Below are positions 9,549 through 19,223 of a stretch of DNA of 64,000 bases, in pieces. The stretch lies in the NCBI RefSeq assembly GCF_017309955.1, contig NZ_CP021247.1, forward strand, positions 3,249,001-3,313,000, written 5' to 3'. Within the stretch, counting starts at the first letter, position 1. Each line of letters starts with the position of its first letter. This DNA is from Novosphingobium sp. KA1 (GTDB lineage Bacteria > Pseudomonadota > Alphaproteobacteria > Sphingomonadales > Sphingomonadaceae). Below the pieces are notes generated by a model. It saw nothing but the letters and a program-made list of their open reading frames with translations, had not been told where the DNA came from and did no database searches. The position numbers and the translations under genes were made by a program.

Positions 9549-10856
9549 TCAGGCGACCATGCCCAGCGGCGTTTCGATATATTCGCGGAAGGCGGCCATG
9601 AGGCGGGCGCCGTCGGCACCGTCCACCGCGCGGTGGTCGAAGCTGCCGGTCGCGCTCATGACGGTGGCGACGCCCAGCGAATCGTCGGGCATCACCCACG
9701 GGCGCTTGTCGCCCGCGCCGACCGCGATGATCGTCGCCTGCGGCGGGTTGATCACGGCGGTGAACTGCTTGATGCCCATCATGCCCATGTTCGAGATCGA
9801 GGCGGTGCCGCCCTGATATTCGAGCGGCTGCAGCTTGCCTTCCTTGGCACGCTTGCCGAGATCCTTGGTCGCCTTGGCGATTTCGGAGAACGACTTGCCG
9901 TTGGCGTTCTGGACGATCGGGGTGATCAGGCCGTTCGGGATCGAGACGGCAACCGAAACGTCGGCACGCGCATACTTGATCAGCTCGTTACCGGCGAAGG
10001 TCACGTTGCACTCCGGCACATCGATCAGCGCGCGGCCAAGGGCCTTGATCAGCATGTCGTTGACCGAAACCTTCACGCCCTGCTTTTCGAGCATGGAGTT
10101 GATCTCGGCACGCAGGGCCATCAGCTTGTCGAGGCGCACGTCCACGGTAAGGTAGATGTGCGGCGCTTCCTGCATCGACTGGGTCAGGCGGCGCGCGATG
10201 GTCTTGCGCATGCCCGAGAGCTTTTCGACGGTGTGCGGGATGCGGTCGTCAAGCAGAGCGCGGGTTTCGGCAGCCATTTCGACCGAAGCGGGCTTGGCTT
10301 CGCCAGCAGGAGCCGCAACGGGTGCAGCAGCCGGAGCGGCGGCCTTCGGCGCGGCAGTACCGGGCTGGGCGGCTTCGACGTCGGCCTTGACGATACGGCC
10401 CTTGGGGCCGGTGCCGGTGACGGCGGCGAGGTCAACGCCCTTGGCGACGGCCACGCGCTTGGCGAGCGGCGAGGCGACCACGCGGCCGTCCTTGCCGGCG
10501 ACAGCAGCAACCGGTGCCGAAGCGACGGGCGCCGGGGCAGTAGCGGGGGCGGCAGGCGCAGCAGCCGGAGCGGCAGCGGCCTTGGGGGCGGCGGCAACGG
10601 CACTGACGTCTTCGCCTTCACCGGCGATCACGGCGATCACGGTGCCGACCTTCACGCCTTCGGTGCCTTCGGGCACCAGGATCTTGCCGACGACGCCTTC
10701 GTCCACGGCTTCGAATTCCATGGTGGCCTTGTCGGTTTCGATTTCGGCCATGATGTCGCCGGAATTGACGGTGTCGCCTTCCTTAACCAGCCATTTCGCC
10801 AGTTTCCCCTCTTCCATCGTGGGGGACAGGGCGGGCATCTTGATCTCGATGGGCAT
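9549..10856 (-). CDS. pdhC: Pyruvate dehydrogenase complex E2, dihydrolipoamide acetyltransferase
   Basis: 435 residues. One lipoyl domain (1-80, lipoyl lysine K43 in ETDKATME) is followed by an Ala/Pro-rich linker, a peripheral subunit-binding domain (ASPLAKRVA... [13 protein letters not shown]), a second Ala/Pro linker and the catalytic core ending in [11 protein letters not shown], with H408 and D412. It transfers acetyl groups from lipoyl to CoA at the core of the complex. The start is ATG at 10854-10856 ([14 protein letters not shown]); a 54-residue upstream extension is not protein-like. The E1 genes are not in this window. The downstream thioesterase and lpdA are in the same unit. Confidence 0.95.
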   Translation of the reverse strand: MPIEIKMPALSPTMEEGKLAKWLVKEGDTVNSGDIMAEIETDKATMEFEAVDEGVVGKILVPEGTEGVKVGTVIAVIAGEGEDVSAVAAAPKAAAAPAAAPAAPATAPAPVASAPVAAVAGKDGRVVASPLAKRVAVAKGVDLAAVTGTGPKGRIVKADVEAAQPGTAAPKAAAPAAAPVAAPAGEAKPASVEMAAETRALLDDRIPHTVEKLSGMRKTIARRLTQSMQEAPHIYLTVDVRLDKLMALRAEINSMLEKQGVKVSVNDMLIKALGRALIDVPECNVTFAGNELIKYARADVSVAVSIPNGLITPIVQNANGKSFSEIAKATKDLGKRAKEGKLQPLEYQGGTASISNMGMMGIKQFTAVINPPQATIIAVGAGDKRPWVMPDDSLGVATVMSATGSFDHRAVDGADGARLMAAFREYIETPLGMVA

Positions 10857-11029
10857 GGAAGCTTGTGTGTCCCTTGTTATCCTGGGGAGGTGTGCGGGGT
10901 TGGCCTTTCCTTGGACAAGTTGCGCGCAGCATACAAGCGCCTTCGCAATCCTTTTGCCATTCGTGATCTCTTGCACAGCGACCTGAATGGCCCGATAAGC
11001 GCTGTCCAAGGGGATCAAGGCTAAAAATC

Positions 11030-11485
11030 ATGCGCGTCTATCTGGTTATCATAGACGAAACCGAAGAGGCGCTGGTCGCCCTGCAATTCGCGGCTCGCCG
11101 CGCGGCAAAGACCGACGGTGCACTGCACCTGCTGGCGCTCGTTCCGCCCCAGCCTTTCAACGCCTTCGGCGGTGTTCAGGCCACGATCGAGGAAGAAGCC
11201 CGCGCCCGCGCCGAAACACTGGTGACGGCAGCGGCCGGCAACCTCTTGTCGCAAGGCGCGAAGATGCCGGTCATCGCGGTGCGTATGGGCGAGGACATCA
11301 AGATCGTGCGCCAGTACCTGAAGGAACACCCGGAAGTTTCCGCGCTGGTTCTGGGCGCGGCCAAGGAGGGCGGCCCCGGTCCGCTGGTGGCACACTTCAC
11401 CGGGGCGGGGCTTGGCCACATGCCGTGCCCGGTTTTCGTGATCCCCGGGACGCTCGATGCCGATGCGATCGAGCGCCTGAGCTGA
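11030..11485 (+). CDS. Universal stress protein (UspA family)
   Basis: 151 residues, one Usp domain, cytosolic. It begins with the beta strand YLVIIDETEEALVAL and ends with the PVFVIPGTL strand. The ATP-type G-2x-G-9x-G(S/T) site is altered: VLGAAKEGGPGPL keeps glycines but loses the final Ser/Thr, so nucleotide binding is uncertain. It is divergent from pdhC across about 170 bp. Function beyond stress survival cannot be stated. Confidence 0.85.
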   Translation: MRVYLVIIDETEEALVALQFAARRAAKTDGALHLLALVPPQPFNAFGGVQATIEEEARARAETLVTAAAGNLLSQGAKMPVIAVRMGEDIKIVRQYLKEHPEVSALVLGAAKEGGPGPLVAHFTGAGLGHMPCPVFVIPGTLDADAIERLS

Positions 11486-11498
11486 ACCAGGGTCGTGA

Positions 11499-11535
11499 TC
11501 GGCTCCTGTCCGGAGCCGACTGCCTCACTTCTTTT
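11499..11535 (+). terminator. Terminator of the universal stress gene
   Basis: TCGGCTCC (11499-11506) pairs with GGAGCCGA (11512-11519) around TGTCC. A T-rich stretch with TTCTTTTT follows and runs into the 3' end of rnr on the other strand. Confidence 0.6.
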
Positions 11536-13816
11536 TGCGCCCTTGATGGCGGATGTTGTTCGGCCGGCCACGCTGGCCGACAAAGTGCTTGCCCTTTTTC
11601 TTGAGCGGCTGCGGCTTTCCGCGCTGCTCGATGCGGCCACCGCCCTCCTCCAGCTCGAACTTGAGCGCGCCGGTCAGCGGATTCGCCTCGGCCAGACGCA
11701 GGCGCAGGATCTGCCCCACGGCATAGCTGGTGCCAGTGCTTTCGCCTTCGAGCACCTGGGCCTTCTCGTCATAGGCAAAACGCTCGTCCCCCAGCGTCGA
11801 GACCGGCACCAGACCATCACCGCCCAGACTGAGGATCGTTGCGAAGAACCCGAACTTCTGAACCCCGGTGATGCGCGTGTCGAAAACCTGCCCGACGCGG
11901 CCCGAAAGCCACGCGGCGACATAACGGTCGATGGTTTCGCGCTCGGCCTCCATCGCGCGGCGTTCGGCCGTGCTGATTGCCTCGCTGACGCGGCCGAGAT
12001 CGGTGCGATCACGCTCGGAAAGCCCCGACAGCGCAGGAATGTCGCCCTCGGGCTTGGGCTGCTCCAGCCCATAGGCATCGACCAGCGCACGGTGGACCAG
12101 AAGGTCGGCATAGCGGCGAATCGGCGAAGTGAAGTGCGCGTAGGAACCGAGCGCGAGACCGAAGTGCCCTTCGTTGCGCGGGCCGTAATAGGCCTGGGTC
12201 TGGCTGCGCAGCACCGCTTCCATGATAAGCGCCTTCTCGCTCTCGTCGGCGATGTCCTTGAGCATGCGGTTGAACAGGCCCGGCGTGATGACCTGCCCCA
12301 TGGCCAGCTTGCGGCCGAACGTCGCCAGATAGTCCTTGAGTGCGGTCAGTTTCTCACGGCTCGGCGTCTCGTGGATGCGGTAAACCACCGGCGCGACCTT
12401 GGCCTCCAGTGCCTTGGCCGCCGCGACGTTGGCGGCGATCATGAAGTCCTCGACCACGCGGTGCGCGTCGAGCCGTTCACGAATGGCGATTTCGGCAATG
12501 CGCCCCTGATCGTCGAGCTTTACGCGGCGTTCTGGCAATTCCAGTTCAAGCGGATCGCGGGCCTCTCGGGCCTTCGCCAGCAGTTTCCAGCAAGCCCAGA
12601 GGTTCTTCAGATGCTCCGGGGCGCGATCCTCGTCGATGCGGGCCTGCGCCTCTTCGTAGGCGATGACTTCGTCGATACGGACAATGGCACGAGTAAAGCG
12701 CCATTCGGTGACCTTGCCCTGCCCGTCGATCTTCATGTGACAGGCCATCGCCGCGCGGTCTTCGCCCGAACGCAGCGAGCAGACGTCGGCGCTGAGCACC
12801 TCGGGGAGCATCGGCACGACCCGGTCCGGGAAATAGACCGAGTTGCCGCGGCGCCGAGCCTCGCGGTCGATGTGACCGCCGGGGCGGACATAGAACGAGA
12901 CGTCGGCAATCGCGACCAGCGCGTCGAAACCACCCTCCTCGTTCGGTGCGGCCCAGATCGCGTCATCGTGGTCGCGCGCATCGGAGGGATCGATGGCGAT
13001 GATCGGCAGGTGTCGCAGGTCCTCGCGCTGCTCGCGGCTGAGCGGCATCCTGGCGGAGCGCTCTGCTTCGGCGATGGTGTCGCCGTCGAAGTGGTTGGGG
13101 ATGCCATGCTTGTGGATCGCGATCAGGCTGAAGGCCTTGGGCGCAAGCGGTTCACCCAGCACTTCGGTGACCTTGACCGAGGGGCGCGCGGAGCGGCCGA
13201 TCGGCTCGGCCAGCACCAGTTCGCCCTTCTCGGCGTCGCCAAGATCGGAAATCGGCGAGGAATTGCGGATGCGCTTGTCTACCGGGGCCAGCCAGGGCTT
13301 GCCCGCACCATCGATCTCGACAACGCCAAGCATCTGCTCGGAACGCAACATCAGCTTCTTCATCGGATAGGCGCGCCATCCGGTGGGCGTCTCTTCCGTG
13401 CGCGACAATACGCGGTCACCCTTCTTGAGTGCCGAGCGCCCCTTCTCGATCAGGCGAATGCGCGGCGGCGGGGTGGCATCGTCGGGCGTCCAGGTATCGG
13501 GGATGGCGATGGGCTCGCCCTCATCCACGTCGACGATGCGCAGGACGGTGACCTTGGGCAGCCCGCCCATGCGGTGGAACGCGGTGCGCTTGCCGTCGAT
13601 CAGGCCCTCTTCGGCCATGTCCTTGAGCAGCGCCTTGAGCTGGATCTTCTCCTGCCCCTTCAGGCCGAACGCCCGCGCGATCTCGCGCTTGCCCGCGGGC
13701 TCGGTAGCATTCTGAATGAAGTCCAACACCTGCTGGCGCGTGGGAAGCCCGGGCTCGTGCCGGGGCCTGGAGGACTTGAGGGAGGACCTGGGCGTGCTGT
13801 TCTTTGGGCGAGGCAT
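11525..13816 (-). CDS. rnr: Ribonuclease R
   Basis: 763 residues, a processive 3'-5' exoribonuclease of the RNB family for structured RNA. Order: basic N-terminus, winged-helix domain (about 25-95), cold-shock domains, RNB catalytic domain with the Mg site D276/D279/D282/D284/D285 in DPSDARDHDD, S1 domain and a Lys-rich tail ending in KKK. Stop TCA at 11525; ATG at 13814-13816. It stands alone between the stress protein (convergent) and the TauE-like gene (64 bp downstream of whose stop it starts). Confidence 0.96.
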   Translation of the reverse strand: MPRPKNSTPRSSLKSSRPRHEPGLPTRQQVLDFIQNATEPAGKREIARAFGLKGQEKIQLKALLKDMAEEGLIDGKRTAFHRMGGLPKVTVLRIVDVDEGEPIAIPDTWTPDDATPPPRIRLIEKGRSALKKGDRVLSRTEETPTGWRAYPMKKLMLRSEQMLGVVEIDGAGKPWLAPVDKRIRNSSPISDLGDAEKGELVLAEPIGRSARPSVKVTEVLGEPLAPKAFSLIAIHKHGIPNHFDGDTIAEAERSARMPLSREQREDLRHLPIIAIDPSDARDHDDAIWAAPNEEGGFDALVAIADVSFYVRPGGHIDREARRRGNSVYFPDRVVPMLPEVLSADVCSLRSGEDRAAMACHMKIDGQGKVTEWRFTRAIVRIDEVIAYEEAQARIDEDRAPEHLKNLWACWKLLAKAREARDPLELELPERRVKLDDQGRIAEIAIRERLDAHRVVEDFMIAANVAAAKALEAKVAPVVYRIHETPSREKLTALKDYLATFGRKLAMGQVITPGLFNRMLKDIADESEKALIMEAVLRSQTQAYYGPRNEGHFGLALGSYAHFTSPIRRYADLLVHRALVDAYGLEQPKPEGDIPALSGLSERDRTDLGRVSEAISTAERRAMEAERETIDRYVAAWLSGRVGQVFDTRITGVQKFGFFATILSLGGDGLVPVSTLGDERFAYDEKAQVLEGESTGTSYAVGQILRLRLAEANPLTGALKFELEEGGGRIEQRGKPQPLKKKGKHFVGQRGRPNNIRHQGRKKK

Positions 13817-13880
13817 GGCATCGCACTTGCCGGTAAACGGCGGGAATTACAATCCGCCGCTTGTCATCCGGGGCATGCGA

Positions 13881-14732
13881 TCAATGCGAGGAGGCCGTTT
13901 CCTGCACCACCGCGTGGACAGGCTTCATCGCCTTGTCCGGCATGCGCGACTTGACCATGAGCTGCCACGAAGACACCAACAGCACGCAGGCAAGCAGCGG
14001 CTGCAAGACCCTGTCCGGCGCGTGGGATGACAGATAGCTTCCGATCACCACGCCTGGAATGGAGCCGATCAGCAGGTTTCCGAGCAGCGTGAAGTTGACG
14101 TCGCCGATGATCCAGTGGCCGGTTCCGGCAATCAGCGCCAGTGGCACGGCGTGGGCAATATCCGACCCCACCAGGCGCGAGACCTGCAGCCGGGGGTAGA
14201 GCACCAGCAATACCGTGACGCCGATCGCTCCCGCGCCGACCGACGAGATCGATACGGCAAGGCCGATGACCGCGCCGAGCAGAACGGTAAGTCCGGCAAC
14301 CCGCGCCGGCGGCGCAACGGCTTCATGGTCGTGCGCGAAGCGGGTCAGCCACTTGCGCGATGCCACCGCGATCGCCGTCAGGAACAGCAGGATCGCGAGG
14401 GAAAACAGGATCATGTTCTCGGTCGATTTGCCGATCTTGCCGATATAGGCAAGCGTTCCCAGCGTTACGAGAGCCGCCGGCACGCTGCCGGAGGCCAGGC
14501 GGCGCACGATGGTCCAGTCGACCGTCTCGCGCTTGCCGTGGACAACCGAGCCGCCAATCTTGGTCAGCGCGGCAAACAGCAGGTCGGTGCCGACCGCGGT
14601 CTGCGGATTGACCCCAAACATCAGTACCAGCAGCGGCGTCATCAACGAGCCGCCGCCGACACCGGTGAGGCCCACGAGTATGCCGACCATCAGGCCGGCA
14701 ACCGCGTGCATCGTGTCGAAGGCATGGGTCAT
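13881..14732 (-). CDS. TauE/SafE (TSUP) family membrane permease
   Basis: 283 residues with about eight hydrophobic segments and the paired family signatures GLTGVGGGSLMTPLL and SISSVGAGAIGVTVL. Members export sulfite, sulfoacetate or other organosulfur anions. No substrate clue is visible here. The start is ATG at 14730-14732, with GTGGAGAGTG as ribosome site; a GTG at 14750 is part of that site and less likely. The 180-bp leader contains a strong hairpin (14756-14796). Confidence 0.88.
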   Translation of the reverse strand: MTHAFDTMHAVAGLMVGILVGLTGVGGGSLMTPLLVLMFGVNPQTAVGTDLLFAALTKIGGSVVHGKRETVDWTIVRRLASGSVPAALVTLGTLAYIGKIGKSTENMILFSLAILLFLTAIAVASRKWLTRFAHDHEAVAPPARVAGLTVLLGAVIGLAVSISSVGAGAIGVTVLLVLYPRLQVSRLVGSDIAHAVPLALIAGTGHWIIGDVNFTLLGNLLIGSIPGVVIGSYLSSHAPDRVLQPLLACVLLVSSWQLMVKSRMPDKAMKPVHAVVQETASSH

Positions 14733-14755
14733 AGCGAATTCACTCTCCACAACGC

Positions 14756-14796
14756 GTGCCGGGAGTCCGATCCTTGCGGCATCGGACGGCAGGCAC
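14756..14796 (-). promoter_or_regulatory. Hairpin in the leader of the TSUP permease gene
   Basis: GTGCC/GGCAC outer stem, a small symmetric internal loop, then GTCCGAT/ATCGGAC around a 9-base loop. It is 24 bases upstream of the start, just before the ribosome site. I do not recognise a known riboswitch core. Confidence 0.45.
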
Positions 14797-14911
14797 GGGA
14801 GTGTTCGTGAGCCGTGACCGGCTCCGCTTCCCGCGCAGATCCCTGTTGCGTTGCCTCTCTAGTCATACCGCGGCGCTTGGCAAGCACCCCTGTCGGATCA
14901 TTCGATGCCTG

Positions 14912-16258
14912 TCACGGCGTGCCGAGCGGCAGGAAGCCGCCACCCGGAACCGCAGCCGCGACCGGGCTCTGGCTGCCGTCGGCAGCGATCGAACTGACAC
15001 CGAGGATCCAGTCATCACCGCGGAAGCCGTCGAGTTTCACGCGGGTCTGCGTGGTATTCGCAATCATCGGCTGCGCCTCCCACTCACCCTGGTCGGTCCG
15101 GCGGCGCCACAGCGAATAGGCGACCGCACCGTTGACCGGTTTCCACGACACGTCGGTCCAGGTCTTCACTGCGGCATCGGCGGTGGGAACCGGCGGCATC
15201 GGCGCCTTGGCCAACGCGGCGAGCGCGGCAATGTTCAGGCGGGTGACGCGGGCGAGATAGGGAAAGTCCATCTCGTCGATCGTGTCGCCGAACTTGACGC
15301 CGTTCTCGGTGCGCAGGTCCTGATGCTGGTGCTCGTAGTCCTCGATGGCTACCGAGAAGCGCACCGCCGGATTGCCTTGCTCAAGGAACGGCAACTGGTC
15401 GCCGCCGCGGCCCATGCGATCGGCGCGCCAGACCTGCCGGACTTCCAGCTTGTCCTGCACACCGCCCGAAAGCGCCGCGATGAAGCGTGAGATGTTGCGC
15501 GAAGGGCTGTCGTTCTCGCCGCCGAACCGGCGTGCGTCGGCGCGGGTCTTGTCGGTCGCGTCCGCACGCGGACCTTCTGAAAACAGGCGGACATGGGTGT
15601 CGTCGACCAGCCCGTCGGAGCCGTGGGTTCCGCCGACGATGTCGTTGTTGAGTACGGCCTTGACCGTCCAGCCCTGCTTCTTTGCGTAATCCGCCAGCAG
15701 CTTGCCGCCATAAAGCCCCTGCTCCTCGCCCGAGAGCGCGGCGTAGACGATGGTGGTGGGGAACTTGCGCTTGGACAGTACACGCGCGGCCTCCAGAACG
15801 AGCGCGGTGCCCGAGCCGTCGTCGTTGGCTCCCGGCGCATCGCTCCTGACGTCCATCACGTCGGTCACGCGGCTGTCGATATGCGCTTCAACGATGACGA
15901 CTTCATCGGGGCGTTCGGTGCCGCGCTGGATGGCGACAACATCGACCATCTTCACCGGCACCGGGATGCGGGTCCCACTCACCATGCTTTCCGGCATCAC
16001 GACTTCAAGACAGCCACCGCAGGCCTTCGAGGTCTTGCGAAATTCATCGGCCGCCCAGCGCCGCGCGGCACCGATGCCGCGCCGGGGATCGGAATCCGAA
16101 GACAGCGTATGCCGGGTGCCGAAGGAGACCAGCTTCTCGACATCCGCACGCATGCGCGCTTCCGAAACGTCGGCGGTCGGCGCCTCGGCGGCGCTGGCGG
16201 CGACCGGGCTCAGGACACTGGAGGAAAGCGTGGCGGCGACCAGGATCTTGTATTGCAT
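14912..16258 (-). CDS. Exported M28-family zinc aminopeptidase
   Basis: 448 residues. A signal peptide of about 23 residues ends in AASA. The zinc peptidase core has the first ligand in VEAHIDSR, the bridging Asp in APGANDDGSG and the catalytic Glu pair in ALSGEEQGLYG. A C-terminal domain after about residue 350 (WTDVSWKPV ... WILGVSS) looks like a fibronectin-III-type beta sandwich. It probably trims peptides in the periplasm. The start is at ATG 16256-16258; a 36-residue longer frame has no signal peptide logic. It follows the DUF805 gene by 49 bp on the same strand. Confidence 0.88.
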   Translation of the reverse strand: MQYKILVAATLSSSVLSPVAASAAEAPTADVSEARMRADVEKLVSFGTRHTLSSDSDPRRGIGAARRWAADEFRKTSKACGGCLEVVMPESMVSGTRIPVPVKMVDVVAIQRGTERPDEVVIVEAHIDSRVTDVMDVRSDAPGANDDGSGTALVLEAARVLSKRKFPTTIVYAALSGEEQGLYGGKLLADYAKKQGWTVKAVLNNDIVGGTHGSDGLVDDTHVRLFSEGPRADATDKTRADARRFGGENDSPSRNISRFIAALSGGVQDKLEVRQVWRADRMGRGGDQLPFLEQGNPAVRFSVAIEDYEHQHQDLRTENGVKFGDTIDEMDFPYLARVTRLNIAALAALAKAPMPPVPTADAAVKTWTDVSWKPVNGAVAYSLWRRRTDQGEWEAQPMIANTTQTRVKLDGFRGDDWILGVSSIAADGSQSPVAAAVPGGGFLPLGTP

Positions 16259-16307
16259 GACCGCACTTGTCGGGCCTGGCTCCCGAGATTGCAAGAGGGC
16301 GGCAGGA

Positions 16308-16892
16308 TCAGAACCGGACGGGCGCGTCACCGTAGCGATTGGGGCCATTGGTCGAAGGCAGGACACCGCAGATGATCACGATCAGAATGGCTGCCCAGCT
16401 CATTGCCGAGGCACCGATTACCTTGGACTGGATCGCCAGGGCGGATGCCATGTCCTCCGCCGGTGCGCTGGTCATGGCGGCAATGACCTCGTTCATCTTC
16501 GACCAGATCATGACGCGGGCCACAAGCGACAGCGCAAGGACCGCAAAGGCGATCCAGCCCGGCTTGCCGGAGTCGTGCAGGCGGCGCACGAAAGCAGCCA
16601 ACAGGAACATTGCCGCGATCACCGACACGGCTGCCGTCAATGTCATCGAAGTGCGCATGTAGCCGGCCATCTGAGCCATCATGCGTGCCTGCAACTCGGC
16701 TTCGCTGGCTCCCTGCTGAGCGGCACTGAACGCGCCTTTCATCATTCCGCCCATCATCGGCAGCGAAATGAGCATGCCGGCGGCATATTGGAGGATGACA
16801 AGGAAGAGGACGTAGAACCAGAAGGTCTGCCGCGCATCGCGCCCTTTGAAGTTCAGCAGGTTCGCAAGGTTATACCTGATCGATCCCAGCAC
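16308..16892 (-). CDS. DUF805 inner-membrane protein
   Basis: 194 residues with four hydrophobic segments. Family marks are RYNLANLLNFKGRDARQTFW at the start, RRLHDSGKPGW in the middle and GPNRYG at the C-terminus. The role of DUF805 proteins is unknown. The start is GTG at 16890-16892 with AGGAAGAGGGC just upstream. It lies 20 bp after proS on the same strand, so it is probably read from the proS transcript. Confidence 0.88.
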   Translation of the reverse strand: MLGSIRYNLANLLNFKGRDARQTFWFYVLFLVILQYAAGMLISLPMMGGMMKGAFSAAQQGASEAELQARMMAQMAGYMRTSMTLTAAVSVIAAMFLLAAFVRRLHDSGKPGWIAFAVLALSLVARVMIWSKMNEVIAAMTSAPAEDMASALAIQSKVIGASAMSWAAILIVIICGVLPSTNGPNRYGDAPVRF

Positions 16893-16912
16893 GCCCTCTT
16901 CCTTTCAGTTCA

Positions 16913-18451
16913 TTAGTACGAACGCGCCACGTAGATGCGTTCGGCTGCCGGCTTGCCGGTGAAGACGCAAGTGCCGGTAGCGGCCGGCGCATCCATCGGC
17001 GTGTTGCGCATGGTCAGCTTCAGCGCCTTCAGCTTCTGCACGACGGCTTCGAGTTCAGCCCCGGTCGGGCGCGACCATTCGACCTCGACCCAGCCCGGAT
17101 AACGCTTGTCATCCGAGAAGAAGGCGGAAAGCTCGTCGAAGCTGGAAAGCCGCGTGATGTTGGAATCACGGCGAGCCAGGGCCTCGGCATGGAGCGAGGC
17201 CTGGAAATCCTCGATCTCGGCAGAAGCGCGGGCGACGAAGTCCTCCTTGGCCATGCCGACGAAATTGGCCTTGCCCGCCTCGGTCCACAGCTTGTCGCGG
17301 CGCAGCATCGATACTTGCCCGCCTGCCGCGTCGCGGCCGCCGATTTCGAGGATCAGCGGCACGCCCTTCTTGACCCAGGCCCAGCGCTTCTGCGTGGCCT
17401 TGCCCGGACGCTTGTCGAGCAGGACACGAACGGTCTCGCCGAGCGCGGTCTGCTTGACCAGCGCCTTGCGCAGCTCCTCGCAGTAGGCCAGCAGCGCCTC
17501 GTCCTCGTCGTTGTCCCGCAGCATCGGCAGGATCACGATCTGATGCGGCGCCACCATCGGCGGCACGCGCAACCCGTCATCGTCGCCGTGAACCATGATC
17601 ATGCCGCCGACCAGGCGCGTCGAGACGCCCCAGCTGGTGGTGTGGGCGTATTGCTGCGTGCCTTCCTTGTCCTGGTACTGGATGCCGGACGCCTTGGCGA
17701 AGCCGGTGCCGAGGTAATGCGAGGTGCCGGCCTGCAGCGCCTTGCCGTCCTGCATCATCGCCTCGATCGAGTAAGTGCCGACCGCGCCAGGGAAGCGTTC
17801 GTTCTCCGGCTTCTCACCGGCGATCACCGGCATGGCCAGCTCGTTCTCGGCAAAATCGCGATACATTTCGAGCGCGCGCAGCGTCTCTTCCATCGCGTCG
17901 TCGCGGTTGGCGTGCGCGGTGTGGCCTTCCTGCCAGAGGAACTCGCTGGTGCGCAGGAACATGCGGGTGCGCATTTCCCAGCGCACCACGTTGGCCCACT
18001 GATTGACCATGAGCGGCAGGTCACGCCACGACTGGACCCAGCGCGCCATGGCCGCGCCGATCACCGTTTCCGACGTCGGGCGCACGATCAGCGGCTCTTC
18101 CAGCTTGGCCTCGGGATCGGGTACCAGCCCGCCCTTGCCGTCGCCGATCAGGCGGTGATGGGTGACCACCGCCATTTCCTTGGCGAAGCCTTCAACGTGC
18201 TCGGCTTCCTTGGAGAAGTACGAAAGCGGAATGAACAGCGGGAAGTAGCAGTTGGTGACGCCCGCAGCCTTGATGCGGTCGTCCATCAGGCGCTGGATGC
18301 GCTCCCAGATGCCATAGCCCCACGGCTTGATGACCATGCACCCGCGAACACCGGATTCCTCGGCCATTTCGGCCTCGGAGATCACTTCCTGGTACCACTG
18401 GGCGAAATCGTCCTCGCGCTTGACGGAGAGGGCGTGGCGAATGGCGGACAC
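16913..18451 (-). CDS. proS: Prolyl-tRNA synthetase, archaeal/eukaryal type
   Basis: 512 residues. It charges tRNA-Pro. The class II core is visible (VRPTSETVIGAAMARW, RTSEFLWQEGHTAH), followed by the anticodon-binding domain and the short C-terminal domain ending in ...VARSY, with the terminal Tyr typical of this type. No bacterial editing INS domain is present, so this is the short type. The start is GTG at 18449-18451 (VSAIRHALSV), with AGGAAGAAG upstream; a longer frame adds 16 unrelated residues. Confidence 0.96.
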   Translation of the reverse strand: MSAIRHALSVKREDDFAQWYQEVISEAEMAEESGVRGCMVIKPWGYGIWERIQRLMDDRIKAAGVTNCYFPLFIPLSYFSKEAEHVEGFAKEMAVVTHHRLIGDGKGGLVPDPEAKLEEPLIVRPTSETVIGAAMARWVQSWRDLPLMVNQWANVVRWEMRTRMFLRTSEFLWQEGHTAHANRDDAMEETLRALEMYRDFAENELAMPVIAGEKPENERFPGAVGTYSIEAMMQDGKALQAGTSHYLGTGFAKASGIQYQDKEGTQQYAHTTSWGVSTRLVGGMIMVHGDDDGLRVPPMVAPHQIVILPMLRDNDEDEALLAYCEELRKALVKQTALGETVRVLLDKRPGKATQKRWAWVKKGVPLILEIGGRDAAGGQVSMLRRDKLWTEAGKANFVGMAKEDFVARASAEIEDFQASLHAEALARRDSNITRLSSFDELSAFFSDDKRYPGWVEVEWSRPTGAELEAVVQKLKALKLTMRNTPMDAPAATGTCVFTGKPAAERIYVARSY

Positions 18452-18552
18452 TGGGGCTTCTTCCTGCTTGCATCGATGCGGGCGGACCATCCGCCGCATT
18501 CGGGCCCTTCGATCCGGAACGTGTCCGTTGCGAGGGGCCCTTGCGCAGACCC

Positions 18553-19110
18553 TTATTTGCCCAGCGCGTCAAGCCTCTTCTGGATTTCGGCCATCTGCTC
18601 GCGCAGCGCGGAGAGGTCGCCAGCGTCCTCGGCCGGCGGCGCCTTGGGCTCCGGCTTCTCGGCACCGGGCATGAAGGCGGAGGCGGCTGCCTTGAACATC
18701 GCCATGTTCTGTTCGGCCAGACGCGCCAGCGGATTGTTGCCAAGGCTGTCCTCGAACGCCTTGTGCAGTTTGGTCTGGTTGGCGCGGAAATTGTCCATCG
18801 ACGCCTCGAGGTAGTGCGGAACCAGCGACTGCATCGAGTTGCCGTACATGCTGATCAGTTCCCGCAGGAAATTGACCGGCAGCATCTGCTCGCCGTTCGA
18901 CTCCTCCTCCATGATGATCTGGGTGAGAATCGTGTGCGTGATGTCCGTCCCGGTCTTGGCATCGAGAACCTTGTAGTTCACGCCCTCGCGGGTCATCTGC
19001 GCAAGATGTTCGAGCGTGATGTAGCTCGATGAGCGGGTATTGTAGAGACGCCGGTTCGCGTATTTTTTGATTATGACGGTGTCGTCGTCGTGCGATCCCG
19101 TTTCTGGCAT
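18553..19110 (-). CDS. phaR: Polyhydroxyalkanoate synthesis repressor PhaR
   Basis: 185 residues. The N-terminal PHB/PHA DNA-binding domain has the near-invariant IIKKYANRRLYNTRSSSYIT, followed by the PHB accumulation regulatory domain (TQIIMEEESNGEQMLPVNFL). The tail is Ala/Pro-rich with a short coiled coil. In Paracoccus and Ralstonia, PhaR represses phasin and its own gene and lets go when it binds PHB granules. A perfect TGC palindrome 80 bp upstream fits self-repression. No pha synthase or phasin gene is in the window. Confidence 0.95.
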   Translation of the reverse strand: MPETGSHDDDTVIIKKYANRRLYNTRSSSYITLEHLAQMTREGVNYKVLDAKTGTDITHTILTQIIMEEESNGEQMLPVNFLRELISMYGNSMQSLVPHYLEASMDNFRANQTKLHKAFEDSLGNNPLARLAEQNMAMFKAAASAFMPGAEKPEPKAPPAEDAGDLSALREQMAEIQKRLDALGK

Positions 19111-19190
19111 TGCCTATCCCCTAGCTAGAGGTCCACCCCCATGGTTTAGGGGACAACGATACCACTTGCGCTTGGTGCAACGCAACACAA

Positions 19191-19206
19191 TTTGCTGCGC
19201 AGCAAA
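19191..19206. promoter_or_regulatory. Perfect 16-bp palindrome, candidate PhaR operator
   Basis: TTTGCTGCGCAGCAAA is its own reverse complement and has no spacer, so it is not a terminator. Another TTGC-N7-GCAA pair lies just beside it (about 19166-19180). PhaR proteins bind TGC-rich palindromes. It sits 80 bp before the phaR start. Confidence 0.5.
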
Positions 19207-19223
19207 ACACACCGTCCCGGTTG

